Shown here in pieces: positions 15,410 through 23,595 of a stretch of 64,000 nt of DNA (positions within the stretch are counted from its first letter, which is position 1; every line of letters starts with the position of its first letter). The position numbers were made by a program, and so were the translations under genes. Under the pieces are notes generated by a model. It searched no databases, was not told the origin of the DNA, and saw only the letters and a list, made by a program, of their open reading frames with translations. The stretch comes from Taibaiella sp041660405 (lineage in GTDB: Bacteria > Bacteroidota > Bacteroidia > Chitinophagales > Chitinophagaceae), in NCBI GenBank assembly GCA_041660405.1, contig JBAZWL010000004.1:153809-217808 (forward strand), given 5' to 3'.

Positions 15410-16682
15410 TATCAGGCTATGTTTGCTTTGCTTTATCCTTATTTTATTATCGTCATTACGGATATCGGCACAGCAGGGAAATCCTATGTTTTATAAGGAG
15501 ATCCAGCTGGAGCATAAAAAGAACTACACGTTACAAACACTTACCCGCGAAATACAAAGACAGACAGGTATCAGCTTTTCCTACAATGCTGCCAGGATTG
15601 ATCCTTATACCAAAATTCGTCTAAGCGATAAACTTACCGTAGAACAAATTCTATCTTCAATCCGAAGGAAGGTTGGTATTGGCTATAAAGTGATCAGTAA
15701 GACACATATCATTTACACAGAGTCTCCCAATAAGAAAAGATCAAGGACAAAAGGCAAAAAGAGAAAACCATATAAACAACAGGAAATTCGTCAACCCGTA
15801 CCGTACTATAATGATATGGTGCTGCGATCTGTAGGCACAGACAGTGTAGTCGGACAGCAAATTGTTATTGTAGGTGATTCATCAATAGCCGGATATTATT
15901 TTTCAGGTAGCGGTGGTTCAGGTGCTATTTATGCAGGAGATGATCAAACTAAATATCCTGTATTGCTCGATGAAACCGATGATGAAGAGGTAGATGAAGA
16001 CGTAAACGACTACCAGGATGGATTTAGTCGCAATACTAGTAAAGGGTATAGGAAAGGCGAAAGCGAGGCGTTGAATTATATAAAAAGAAGTGCGCTTATA
16101 GCTGCCGGTATTTCTGCAGATGAGATATATTATTTGAATCCTACTTTCCGTGCAGGGTTTGATTTTTTATATGGAACGGTGTCTTATAATATCGGAACTT
16201 ATTCGCATTGGCGTTATGGTATAGGTAGTTCGGCAAAGCTTAATGATAATTGGAGATTACATTTCAACATCAATACCGGGCAAAATATTAGTGAACGCTA
16301 CAACATACAAAAATTCGACACTATTTTCCCAGCGCAACCGGATACTTTTGAAGAGCCACTTATTATTGAAACGAATACCCCGCTTCTGGTTCGGTCAAAG
16401 CTTACCCGCTTTACTTTATCCGCGGAATGGAATATGGGCAGAGGTTTTATGTTGGGTGCTGGAGTAACGCTCAATTATCTTAAAACAAGTTATTCCAGTA
16501 ATGGGAATCCGGTGACATTAAGCAATATATTGCCCATTGGCTATGATGCTGATCAAAAGTATCAGACCATTGATCCTCCCTATTTGTTAGGCAATACTTA
16601 TAACGGCAACCGATCCTCCAATGTAAAAACCTGGCTGGGCCTGCAATTGATGTTGATCTACAGGCTGAAGTTTTTTGACTGA
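15396..16682 (+). CDS. STN-domain outer-membrane protein (non-TonB receptor)
   Basis: 428 residues from the ATG at 15396, which gives a clean signal peptide (about 1-26, ending RISAQQ); an upstream in-frame start at 15366 is less likely. An STN domain (about 35-115: YTLQTLTREIQRQTG, VEQILSSIRRKVGI) normally sits at the N-terminus of TonB receptors and contacts FecR. Here it is followed by a basic linker KKRSRTKGKKRK, an acidic Asp/Glu stretch near residues 195-205, and a C-terminal part with amphipathic beta strands ending in Phe-Asp. No plug domain, carboxypeptidase-like domain or TonB box was seen. Inference: a signalling outer-membrane barrel in place of the usual receptor. Confidence 0.7.
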   Translation: MPANNIRLCLLCFILILLSSLRISAQQGNPMFYKEIQLEHKKNYTLQTLTREIQRQTGISFSYNAARIDPYTKIRLSDKLTVEQILSSIRRKVGIGYKVISKTHIIYTESPNKKRSRTKGKKRKPYKQQEIRQPVPYYNDMVLRSVGTDSVVGQQIVIVGDSSIAGYYFSGSGGSGAIYAGDDQTKYPVLLDETDDEEVDEDVNDYQDGFSRNTSKGYRKGESEALNYIKRSALIAAGISADEIYYLNPTFRAGFDFLYGTVSYNIGTYSHWRYGIGSSAKLNDNWRLHFNINTGQNISERYNIQKFDTIFPAQPDTFEEPLIIETNTPLLVRSKLTRFTLSAEWNMGRGFMLGAGVTLNYLKTSYSSNGNPVTLSNILPIGYDADQKYQTIDPPYLLGNTYNGNRSSNVKTWLGLQLMLIYRLKFFD

Positions 16683-16698
16683 TAATAATATATTTCCT

Positions 16699-18063
16699 TT
16701 AGGGAAAATATTTATCTACCAGGGAAATCATAGAGCACATAGTCCAGGCACCAAGCTTAAGTTCCCGATGACTTACGGTTTCAAATACATCGTTTTTACT
16801 ATGATGCAGGTCGAAATAACGTTGCGGATCAGGTAGAAGTCCTGCTAATGGAACACCTTGTTTTTTGAGTAAACTGATATCCACACCGCCTTCTTCCTGG
16901 TTAAAATCATAAACACCATAAGGAATAAATAAAGGAGCCCAACTGCGGACCTTCGCTTTCAAGGTATCCGGCATTTCCAAACCTACCCCTCTGGGTACAA
17001 AGCCGCCAGCATCGCTTTCCAGGGCAAAAATATGTTGCTCTTTTTTTGCCAGAGCAGAATCGGCATAAGCAATACCTCCTTTTACACCATTCTCTTCATT
17101 CATAAAGAGTACAGCTCTTATAGTATGTTTGGGTTTTATGCCTAAAGCTTTATAGGTGCGAATCACCTCTATAGATTGCACACATCCTGCACCATCATCA
17201 TGAGCGCCTTCGCCTACATCCCATGAGTCCAGATGGCCACCAACAACAATGATTTGCTCGGGATGTTCTGAACCTTTTATCTCGCCTATCACATTATAAG
17301 AGCGCTTGGTTCCTTTCATAGCACAATTAGAAATTAGTTGTGCTTTTGTATTTTTTTTCGCGCAAGCTGCTGCTAATTTATCCGCAGAAAAATTACCAAT
17401 AGCAATGGCCGGTACGTGTGGAATGCCGTCATTATATTTCGATGAACCAGTATGCGGAGCATCATCTGCACCTGTGCTTACAGATCGGATAATTACACCG
17501 ACAGCCTGCTTTTCAGCCGCTTTATTTACTGCAATCCAGCGATATTTTACTGCGTCACCATAGCCTTCAAAAGTATTAACGATATCCTGACGGAATTTGT
17601 AATTGAAGAATACGATCTTACCTTTTATCTGATCAAGAGGCAACTTTTCAAACGCTTCAATACTTGCTACGCAAAGAATCTCTTTCTCCAGCAATTTACC
17701 ACCTGTTCCATCTGTATTGCCAAGTGAGGTCATTGGTATGGAAACATAATTATTGCCCTCTAACTGCACTTTTAAGGATTCAGTCCCTCTTATCCAAAGC
17801 GGAACGTCCACAGGTTGCAGCCATACTTTATCTGCACCGGCTTCTTCCAGGGCCTTCTTGCCCCATTGCACCGCTTTATCAGCCGCTGCAGAGCCACTTA
17901 GGCGATGGCCGATGGTTTTGGTGAGCACACGCAGATTTTCATAGCAAGTGCCATTCATCATGATCTCGTTCGAGATAGATCTTAAAGTAGTGGAATCGCT
18001 GTTCTGGGCAAATATTGGTGTGGCTGTGGTCAGCAGCAATAAAAGTGCGGTTAGTCTTTTCAT
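16699..18063 (-). CDS. M28-family zinc metallopeptidase with PA domain
   Basis: 454 residues from the ATG at 18063, which starts a signal peptide (MKRLTALLLLL..., cleavage near PIFAQ); the frame runs six codons further to 18081. Metal ligands of the M28 clan are all visible: His in GGHLDSWD, bridging Asp in AHDDGAG, the MNEENG pair with the catalytic Glu, Asp in LESDAGG and His in DLHHSKND. A PA insert domain (about 110-230) lies ahead of the peptidase core, as in carboxypeptidase Q. Probably a periplasmic or secreted aminopeptidase/dipeptidase. No T9SS tail. Divergent from the PaaE-like gene. Confidence 0.88.
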   Translation of the reverse strand: MKRLTALLLLLTTATPIFAQNSDSTTLRSISNEIMMNGTCYENLRVLTKTIGHRLSGSAAADKAVQWGKKALEEAGADKVWLQPVDVPLWIRGTESLKVQLEGNNYVSIPMTSLGNTDGTGGKLLEKEILCVASIEAFEKLPLDQIKGKIVFFNYKFRQDIVNTFEGYGDAVKYRWIAVNKAAEKQAVGVIIRSVSTGADDAPHTGSSKYNDGIPHVPAIAIGNFSADKLAAACAKKNTKAQLISNCAMKGTKRSYNVIGEIKGSEHPEQIIVVGGHLDSWDVGEGAHDDGAGCVQSIEVIRTYKALGIKPKHTIRAVLFMNEENGVKGGIAYADSALAKKEQHIFALESDAGGFVPRGVGLEMPDTLKAKVRSWAPLFIPYGVYDFNQEEGGVDISLLKKQGVPLAGLLPDPQRYFDLHHSKNDVFETVSHRELKLGAWTMCSMISLVDKYFP

Positions 18064-18192
18064 CAGGTAAAAATAAAACAAAGACGCAGAATAAAAAGTC
18101 CCGCTTATAGTGTGAGTTTTGTAAGATATAAGTTTGAAGATTCCGGTTTATCTAAAGTTCGTAAGTTTGGCCTTTACTTTGTTAAGGCGCCA

Positions 18193-19239
18193 ATGTCAGC
18201 AGATACTCCATATCAGAAATTGATTATAAAGCAAATCATAAAGGAAACGCCCGATGCTAAAACCTTTGTGTTGGAGCAGGTTTCGGGTGATCCTTATCAT
18301 TATAAAGCCGGCCAATTTCTTACGTTTAATTTTCCCAAAGCTGCCGGCGACCACAGACGCTCTTACTCTATTTCTTCATCACCGGTATGTGATGAGCCAC
18401 TGTCTATTACCGTTAAGCGTGTGGAGAACGGTGAATATTCACGTTATTTTATTGATCATTCCAAAGTAGGGGAAACGTTGCTGTGTGCAGGTGTGGGCGG
18501 TTTGTTTATTTTACCGGATGATTTGAGTGCTTACAAACAATTATTTTTTACGGCAGCTGGAAGCGGTATCACACCGGTTTTTTCTTTGATCAAAACGGCA
18601 TTAAAACTGTACGATCATCTTTCAATAGTGCTCATCTATAGTAATCGTAGTGCAAAGGATACAATATTTTACAATCAACTAATCGACCTGGCAGCTCATA
18701 GTCATGGGCGTTTTGTTATAGATTTCCTTTTCAGTTCGAGCAATAATATTCTCAAGTCCAGACTTAACAATAGTCTGCTTACCTCCATGCTATCGGAATA
18801 TGGAAAGGCTAAGCGGGAGGAAATACTCTGTTATGTTTGTGGGCCGGTTGAATATATGGATACTGTTTCCATCACATTATTAACCGAGGGCATACCCAAA
18901 GAAAATATCCGGAAAGAGAATTTTGTGCATTATGTGCCCGAACGTACTGAATTACCACCAGATATCGATCCTCATAAAGTGAGTATTAAGCTTAAGGACA
19001 GGACTGTTTCCTTTACCGTACAATATCCGGTATCCATATTGCACCAAGCCCAAAAAGAAGGTATAGCATTACCTTATAGCTGTGAGTCAGGTCAATGTGG
19101 AAGCTGCGCTGCAAGGTGCACCCATGGTCGGGTTTGGATAGCATATAATGAAGTACTGACCGATAGAGAAATGAACCAGGGCCTGATCCTAACCTGCCAG
19201 GGATTTCCTGTTGGTGGAGATGTGGAACTAGAGTATTAA
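18193..19239 (+). CDS. PaaE-like FAD/2Fe-2S oxidoreductase
   Basis: 348 residues from the ATG at 18193; the open frame to 18112 would add 27 residues with no family match. Domains: FAD-binding barrel (about 5-105, HRRSYSISSSP as RxYS motif), NAD(P)-binding domain (about 110-240, TAAGSGITPVFSLI and CGPVEYMD), and a C-terminal plant-type ferredoxin domain with Cys297, Cys302, Cys305 and Cys335. This layout matches the reductase subunit of phenylacetyl-CoA epoxidase. No paaABCD genes are in the window, so it may serve another oxygenase or desaturase. It ends at a terminator shared with a convergent gene. Confidence 0.87.
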   Translation: MSADTPYQKLIIKQIIKETPDAKTFVLEQVSGDPYHYKAGQFLTFNFPKAAGDHRRSYSISSSPVCDEPLSITVKRVENGEYSRYFIDHSKVGETLLCAGVGGLFILPDDLSAYKQLFFTAAGSGITPVFSLIKTALKLYDHLSIVLIYSNRSAKDTIFYNQLIDLAAHSHGRFVIDFLFSSSNNILKSRLNNSLLTSMLSEYGKAKREEILCYVCGPVEYMDTVSITLLTEGIPKENIRKENFVHYVPERTELPPDIDPHKVSIKLKDRTVSFTVQYPVSILHQAQKEGIALPYSCESGQCGSCAARCTHGRVWIAYNEVLTDREMNQGLILTCQGFPVGGDVELEY

Positions 19240-19271
19240 CCCAATAAGGGTTTAAAACTCTTATTGGGTTT
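19238..19271. terminator. Bidirectional terminator
   Basis: Arms 19238-19253 and 19255-19270 pair over 16 positions with one mismatch, next to the PaaE-like stop codon and 10 nt from the end of the convergent methyltransferase gene. Confidence 0.75.
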
Positions 19272-19280
19272 GAATGGCAA

Positions 19281-20012
19281 CTAAGCCATCAATAAAAATA
19301 TCACCGGCTTCTTATGTAATTCAGGGACTTGTTTGCTCCACTCTGCTACCGTTCTGGTTTTGATAAATTCTTTCTCATCGGTAATATCAGCGGCAATACA
19401 TAGTTTAGAGGAAGGTTTGCATAAACGCATTACATCCTGGAACAGCTGATTATTACGATAAGGTGTTTCGATGAAGATCTGTGTTTCATTTCTTTCAGTC
19501 GAAATAGCTTCCAGTTCCCTGATTGCCTTGCTACGCATGGGTTCTTTCACTGGCAAATAACCGGCAAAGCGAAAACCTTGTCCGTTAAATCCGGATGCCA
19601 TTAATGCCAGTAAAATTGAACTTGGGCCTGTTAATGGGACAACTGCGGCACCGATCTCTTGTGCAGCCGCTGCAAGTGCACTTCCCGGATCGGCAACGCC
19701 CGGACAACCTGCTTCGCTCATCATGCCTACATCATAACCTGCCTTCAGCCACTTGCGTAATAAAGCAAGGTCAGGAGCAGTTTGGCTATTAATTTCAGAG
19801 AATTGAATGGCATCAATGTCGACAGACTTATCTATACTTTTAAGGTGCCTTCTGGCCGTACGGATATTTTCAACGAAGTAGTATTTAATGGTACAGCTTA
19901 GTTGTTTTACTGTTTCGGGAAGCGTATGCAAGGCCAGTTCTGCAAGGGGAACCGGGATCATGTAAAGTTTGCCTAAACCTTTGGTTGTGTGTTGCTCATT
20001 TTGTGATGACAT
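19281..20012 (-). CDS. RsmI-like SAM-dependent methyltransferase (tetrapyrrole methylase fold)
   Basis: 243 residues from the ATG at 20012 (the frame extends seven codons to 20033). The fold is that of RsmI/YraL: LYMIPVPLAE at the start, a VENIRTARRHL segment, DVGMMSEAGCPGVADPGS (SAM-binding loop), VVPLTGPSSILLALMASGF and FIETPYRN. RsmI 2'-O-methylates C1402 of 16S rRNA. This protein is a divergent relative: the family GTPIGN at the N-terminus is replaced by PVPLAE, so the substrate may differ. Convergent with the PaaE-like gene; hpf is upstream with its own terminator. Confidence 0.75.
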   Translation of the reverse strand: MSSQNEQHTTKGLGKLYMIPVPLAELALHTLPETVKQLSCTIKYYFVENIRTARRHLKSIDKSVDIDAIQFSEINSQTAPDLALLRKWLKAGYDVGMMSEAGCPGVADPGSALAAAAQEIGAAVVPLTGPSSILLALMASGFNGQGFRFAGYLPVKEPMRSKAIRELEAISTERNETQIFIETPYRNNQLFQDVMRLCKPSSKLCIAADITDEKEFIKTRTVAEWSKQVPELHKKPVIFLLMA

Positions 20013-20034
20013 GCGGTAAAGGTAAGCATACAAA

Positions 20035-20060
20035 AAAGCCGCACAAAATTGTGCGGCTTT
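20035..20060 (-). terminator. Terminator of hpf
   Basis: 12-bp arms 20035-20046 and 20049-20060 (AAAGCCGCACAA and its complement), followed on the minus strand by six T. Confidence 0.8.
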
Positions 20061-20079
20061 GAATATGATCTTTAAAGAA

Positions 20080-20379
20080 TTAAGCGATTGCTTTTTCTTT
20101 CGATTTTTTTATTTGTGAAACGAGCGAGTCAAACGCTTCGTCAAAAGATTCTTCAAATACTTTGGATTCGTGCTTGGCGAACAACGATCGCTTGGGAATG
20201 GATACTCTGATTTCCGCGACCTTGTCCTTTACTTTCTGCGAGAGGTTTCCCAACTTCAGATATACTTCTACACCCGTTATTTTATCATGGAAAGTTTTAA
20301 GTTTATCCAGTCTCTTTTGAACATGTTCCAGCAGTTTCTCATCTGCGTCAAAATGAACAGTCTGAATTTGTACATTCAT
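20080..20379 (-). CDS. hpf: Ribosome hibernation promoting factor, short form
   Basis: 99 residues matching the S30EA/HPF N-terminal domain only (MNVQIQTVHFDADEKL, KVEVYLKLGN-like strand, VAEIRVSIPKRSLFAKHESK). Short HPF binds the 30S decoding region and promotes inactive 100S ribosomes in stationary phase. The gene lies 83 nt downstream of xerC, which lies downstream of rpsU: this S21-XerC-HPF order is familiar from other Bacteroidota, where tRNA and tuf genes often follow. Here a terminator and an unrelated gene follow instead. Confidence 0.9.
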   Translation of the reverse strand: MNVQIQTVHFDADEKLLEHVQKRLDKLKTFHDKITGVEVYLKLGNLSQKVKDKVAEIRVSIPKRSLFAKHESKVFEESFDEAFDSLVSQIKKSKEKAIA

Positions 20380-20462
20380 AATTCGTCATTTTAAGTTAAA
20401 AAATAAATAGTCTCGTGTAGCTTTTATATCATAGTTGGAAGGTATAAAAAAATGATGACAAA

Positions 20463-21356
20463 TTAACTTTTAGGGTGCGCTTTTCTGTAAACTTCTTTTA
20501 GTCTGTCTATATTATTATGCGTGTAAATTTGAGTAGCTGCAAGACTGCTGTGTCCAAGTAATTCTTTAACCGCATTCAGCTCCGCACCATTGTTGGAAAG
20601 TTGTGTTGCGAAAGTGTGTCTTAATACGTGCGGGCTCTTCTTGGTCAACGTTGTAATCGTTTTCAGGTGTTTCTGGACAATACGATAAACATATTGTGGA
20701 TACAAGGGTTTGCCGCTCATCAAGCACAACAAAAATGGTGATGGTTGGTTGAAAATTTTTCTTTTCTCATCCATATATTGCCGCAGATCAATCAAAAGGT
20801 CTTCAGCTACCGGAATCATTCTTTCTTTGTTGCGTTTACCCAGTACTCTTATCTGTTTTCTGGAAAATTCAATATCAGATTCTTTCAGTCCGGTAAGCTC
20901 TCCGCGACGCATGCCGGTTTGATAAAGCAGCTCCACAATAAGCCTTTCTGTATCTCCTTCAAAACCTTCAGGATAGGTCAAAGCGGTTGTTATTTGTTCG
21001 GTTTGTTGTTCTTCGAGAAAAACAGGTAATCTTTTTGGCGCTTTTGGAATACTGATCTGTCGGGTTGGGTTTTGGTTAACCAACCCCAGGCGTAATAAAT
21101 ATTTAAATAATGATTTTACGGCAGATATTTTACGTTGCAGTGTACGTTCGCTTTTTTCTTCCTCTTTAAGTTCTGCGAGCCACGAGCGCACATGTATATG
21201 CTTGATGAGTGTAACTTCATCCAACTCAAATTGTTGTTGCAGGAAAAGGGAAAATTGATTGAGATCGTTCTGATAAGCAATGAAAGTATGTTCAGACATT
21301 CGCTTTTCAAAGCGGACATAATGCAGAAAATCGGGTATAGCAGCAGCGATCAGCAA
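20463..21356 (-). CDS. xerC: Tyrosine recombinase XerC-like
   Basis: 297 residues if started at the TTG at 21356; the frame is open to 21464, but that would include a 15-bp inverted repeat and ~36 residues with no match (an ATG at 21302 is the next option and would cut the N-terminal domain). The N-terminal SAM-like domain starts FLHYVRFEKRMSEHT. The catalytic domain has the Arg of GMRRGEL, a Lys after the beta-hairpin VLGKRNKER, HVLRHTFATQL (His-x-x-Arg), LGHSS and the nucleophile Tyr in IYTH. It resolves chromosome dimers at dif with a partner. It is followed by hpf and preceded by rpsU. Confidence 0.9.
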   Translation of the reverse strand: MLIAAAIPDFLHYVRFEKRMSEHTFIAYQNDLNQFSLFLQQQFELDEVTLIKHIHVRSWLAELKEEEKSERTLQRKISAVKSLFKYLLRLGLVNQNPTRQISIPKAPKRLPVFLEEQQTEQITTALTYPEGFEGDTERLIVELLYQTGMRRGELTGLKESDIEFSRKQIRVLGKRNKERMIPVAEDLLIDLRQYMDEKRKIFNQPSPFLLCLMSGKPLYPQYVYRIVQKHLKTITTLTKKSPHVLRHTFATQLSNNGAELNAVKELLGHSSLAATQIYTHNNIDRLKEVYRKAHPKS

Positions 21357-21407
21357 AGTAAGAATATTTAAAATCGGCCACCCGTTTTCAGAGTTTATAC
21401 CAATAGA

Positions 21408-21443
21408 AACGGGATTGTAAATATACGAATTTACAATCCCGTT
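21408..21443 (-). terminator. 15-bp perfect inverted repeat between rpsU and xerC
   Basis: Arms 21408-21422 and 21429-21443 are perfectly complementary, loop 6 nt. It is placed 80 nt after the rpsU stop. The sequence after it on the minus strand is not T-rich, so it may reduce read-through or protect the rpsU mRNA end instead of ending transcription fully. Confidence 0.5.
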
Positions 21444-21524
21444 TTCCAAAAATATTACAAACACTTCACTATCGCCGTATTAGAGCAACAGTAAGGCTTT
21501 ATAAGGCAAAAGTTTAAGACAAAC

Positions 21525-21722
21525 TTAGATTTCCACTTTGCCAGCCATGATTTGCTGACGGTAAGCGGCTTTCAGAATTTCTTTACGACGTTGCACAGAA
21601 GGCTTTGTGAAAGCTTGGCGAGCACGTAATTGGTTTAAAGTGCGTGACTTCTCAAATTTCTTTTTGTATTTTTTGAGCGCCTTGTCTATGTTTTCGCAAT
21701 CTTTAGCATCTAAAATAAGCAT
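21525..21722 (-). CDS. rpsU: 30S ribosomal protein S21
   Basis: 65 residues from the ATG at 21722; the longer frame from 21758 would run through the promoter. Typical basic bS21: LILDAKDCENIDKALKKYKKK, then FEKSRTLNQLRARQAFTKPS and a basic RRKEI. In Bacteroidota bS21 takes part in hiding the 16S anti-Shine-Dalgarno sequence on the ribosome platform. The gene has a canonical promoter and, unlike every other gene examined here, a near-perfect Shine-Dalgarno site 8 nt ahead of the ATG, consistent with the known autoregulation of bS21 in this phylum. Confidence 0.95.
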   Translation of the reverse strand: MLILDAKDCENIDKALKKYKKKFEKSRTLNQLRARQAFTKPSVQRRKEILKAAYRQQIMAGKVEI

Positions 21723-21730
21723 AATTATAT

Positions 21731-21738
21731 ACCCCCTT
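21731..21738 (-). promoter_or_regulatory. Strong Shine-Dalgarno site of rpsU
   Basis: On the minus strand AAGGGGGT, followed by 8 nt and the ATG at 21722. It pairs with the canonical anti-SD ACCTCCTT over 8 positions with one G-U pair. This fixes the start of rpsU. Confidence 0.75.
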
Positions 21739-21755
21739 TTTTTCCTTCGGGAGGG

Positions 21756-21786
21756 CAAAGGTAAATAGTTTTTTTAAATTCAACAA
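21756..21786 (-). promoter_or_regulatory. rpsU promoter
   Basis: On the minus strand TTTG/TTG (within 21786-21781), spacer 17-20 nt, then TACCTTTG (21763-21756). Leader about 30 nt. It is back to back with the tsaD promoter. Confidence 0.75.
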
Positions 21787-21787
21787 A

Positions 21788-21815
21788 TTGGTGTGTGGAT
21801 TTTCTTATATTTTTG
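21788..21815 (+). promoter_or_regulatory. tsaD promoter
   Basis: TTG at 21788-21790, 17-nt spacer, TATTTTTG at 21808-21815. The ATG at 21826 is only 10 nt on, so the leader is at most a few nucleotides. A GTG at 21793 lies inside the promoter and is ruled out as the start. Confidence 0.7.
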
Positions 21816-21825
21816 CAGACCAGTT

Positions 21826-22842
21826 ATGCAAACCTCCAATTCCATCATTCTCGCTATAGAATCTTCCTGCGATGAGACTTCTGCTTCCATAGTTCACAAT
21901 GGCAAAGTTATCAGTAATATTATTGCTACGCAAAAAGTACATGAACAATATGGTGGCGTGGTTCCTGAACTTGCTTCAAGGGCTCATTTGCAACAAATTG
22001 TTCCTGTGGTTGAAGCTGCTGTAAAAGAAGCCGGTATATCCAAAACAGATATTACTGCTGTCGGTTTTACCCAGGCTCCCGGCCTCATTGGTTCTTTACT
22101 AGTGGGCGCTTGTTTTGCCAAAGGCTTTGCACAAGCTTTAAATATACCTTTGATCGCCGTTCACCATATGCAGGCGCATGTTCTGGCTCATTTTATAGAG
22201 GATCCCAAGCCACAGTTTCCTTTTTTATGTCTCACTGTTTCGGGCGGGCATACGCAGATTGTGCTTTGCCACAATCATTTACACATGGAAATACTGGGTG
22301 AAACGCTGGATGATGCCGCTGGTGAAGCTTTTGATAAAGTAGCTAAAATGCTGAACCTGCCTTACCCCGGCGGGCCATTGGTTGATAAACATGCTCAAAA
22401 AGGTAATCCCGAACGTTTCCCTTTCCCAATACCGGACATCAAAGATTATGATTTCAGTTTTAGCGGCATTAAAACCTCTGTTCTTTATTTTTTACAAAAA
22501 CAAGTAAAAGCAGATACTGATTTTGCAAAGAATAATCTGGATGATATTTGTGCTTCGGTACAATATACTATTGTAAAAGCGCTGATGAAAAAGCTTGAAA
22601 AAGCAGCAAAGGCTTTGAAGATAAAAGAGATAGGAATTGCCGGTGGAGTTTCTGCTAATAGCGGATTGCGCAATGCATTGCAGGTCTATGGTGCTAAAAA
22701 TGGATGGAACGTTTATCTTCCAAAATTTGAATATTGTACCGATAATGCTGCTATGATAGGTATTGCGGCTTACTATAAATTATTGAAAGAGCAATTTGCA
22801 GATCTGAATGTGGTGCCTTCTGCCCGTTCGCAATGGATATAA
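21826..22842 (+). CDS. tsaD: tRNA N6-threonylcarbamoyladenosine transferase, catalytic subunit
   Basis: 338 residues from the ATG at 21826. Family landmarks: IESSCDETS near the start, GVVPELASRAH, the metal-binding HHMQAH with His114 and His118, LTVSGGHTQI, GETLDDAAGEAFDKVAKML, and ISGGVSANSG-like AGGVSANSGLR and TDNAAMI near the end. With TsaB and TsaE it transfers the threonylcarbamoyl group to A37 of ANN-decoding tRNAs. The stop is followed with no gap by trmN6, so the two tRNA modification genes share a transcript. Confidence 0.96.
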   Translation: MQTSNSIILAIESSCDETSASIVHNGKVISNIIATQKVHEQYGGVVPELASRAHLQQIVPVVEAAVKEAGISKTDITAVGFTQAPGLIGSLLVGACFAKGFAQALNIPLIAVHHMQAHVLAHFIEDPKPQFPFLCLTVSGGHTQIVLCHNHLHMEILGETLDDAAGEAFDKVAKMLNLPYPGGPLVDKHAQKGNPERFPFPIPDIKDYDFSFSGIKTSVLYFLQKQVKADTDFAKNNLDDICASVQYTIVKALMKKLEKAAKALKIKEIGIAGGVSANSGLRNALQVYGAKNGWNVYLPKFEYCTDNAAMIGIAAYYKLLKEQFADLNVVPSARSQWI

Positions 22843-23595
22843 ATGCCTAACGACTGGTTTCAATTCAAACAATTTAAAATAGAGCAAGACTGCTGCGCCA
22901 TGAAGGTATCTACAGATGCCTGTATACAAGGTGCATGGGCTTCTAAATGGTTGCAATTAAATCGTCCCGCAGCAGGGCTGAAAATCCTGGATATTGGTAC
23001 AGGAACTGGATTGCTAAGTCTTATGTTAGCTCAACTTAATCCTGAAAGCAGCATTGATGCTGTAGAACTCAATAATGATGCTTTTTTGCAGGCAAAACAA
23101 AATTTCAGCTCTTCTCCCTGGGCAAATAAATTAACGGCACATTATTATAGCCTGAAAGATTATTTAGTAGAATCGGAACACGATCAGGAAAATAAATTGT
23201 ACGATTTTATTATCTGCAATCCGCCTTTCTTTCATAATCATTTGCAAGCACAACAAAAGGCCAGGAACGATGCCAGGCACAGTATTTCATTGAGTAAAGA
23301 AGAACTTGCTCATGCTGTTTCCTTACTGCTCGATGAGCAAGGTTTCTTTTGCATTATGTACCCGCAAACAGAATGGAATGAGTGGCTTCGGGTGGGCAAG
23401 GGGCAAGATTTATATGCTCAGTTAACTGTAGAAGTAAAACCAAAAGCTTCTATGGTTCCTAATAGAATTATTGGCTTGTTTTCTAAAAAAAATAACCAGC
23501 ATTCTAAAACAGAAACACTGGTTATATATGAAGAGGATAAAAATTATACAGAGCAATTTAAGGCTTTACTGCAGCCTTATTATCTCGCACTATAA
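22843..23595 (+). CDS. trmN6: tRNA1(Val) (adenine37-N6)-methyltransferase-like
   Basis: 250 residues starting at the ATG that immediately follows the tsaD stop. FQFKQFKIEQDCCAMKVSTDA at the N-terminus and VxTDACIQGAW are typical of the YfiC/TrmN6 family; the SAM motif ILDIGTGTGLLSLMLAQ (about 47-63) and the N6-adenine methylase motif NPPFF (about 127-131) are intact. In E. coli it makes m6A37 in tRNA-Val. The stop codon abuts the stop of the convergent SGNH hydrolase gene with no intervening base. Confidence 0.9.
   Translation: MPNDWFQFKQFKIEQDCCAMKVSTDACIQGAWASKWLQLNRPAAGLKILDIGTGTGLLSLMLAQLNPESSIDAVELNNDAFLQAKQNFSSSPWANKLTAHYYSLKDYLVESEHDQENKLYDFIICNPPFFHNHLQAQQKARNDARHSISLSKEELAHAVSLLLDEQGFFCIMYPQTEWNEWLRVGKGQDLYAQLTVEVKPKASMVPNRIIGLFSKKNNQHSKTETLVIYEEDKNYTEQFKALLQPYYLAL

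Noticed and set aside
21793..21825. GTG start of tsaD at 21793
   Set aside because: It lies between the -33 and -7 boxes of the tsaD promoter, so it would not be transcribed.
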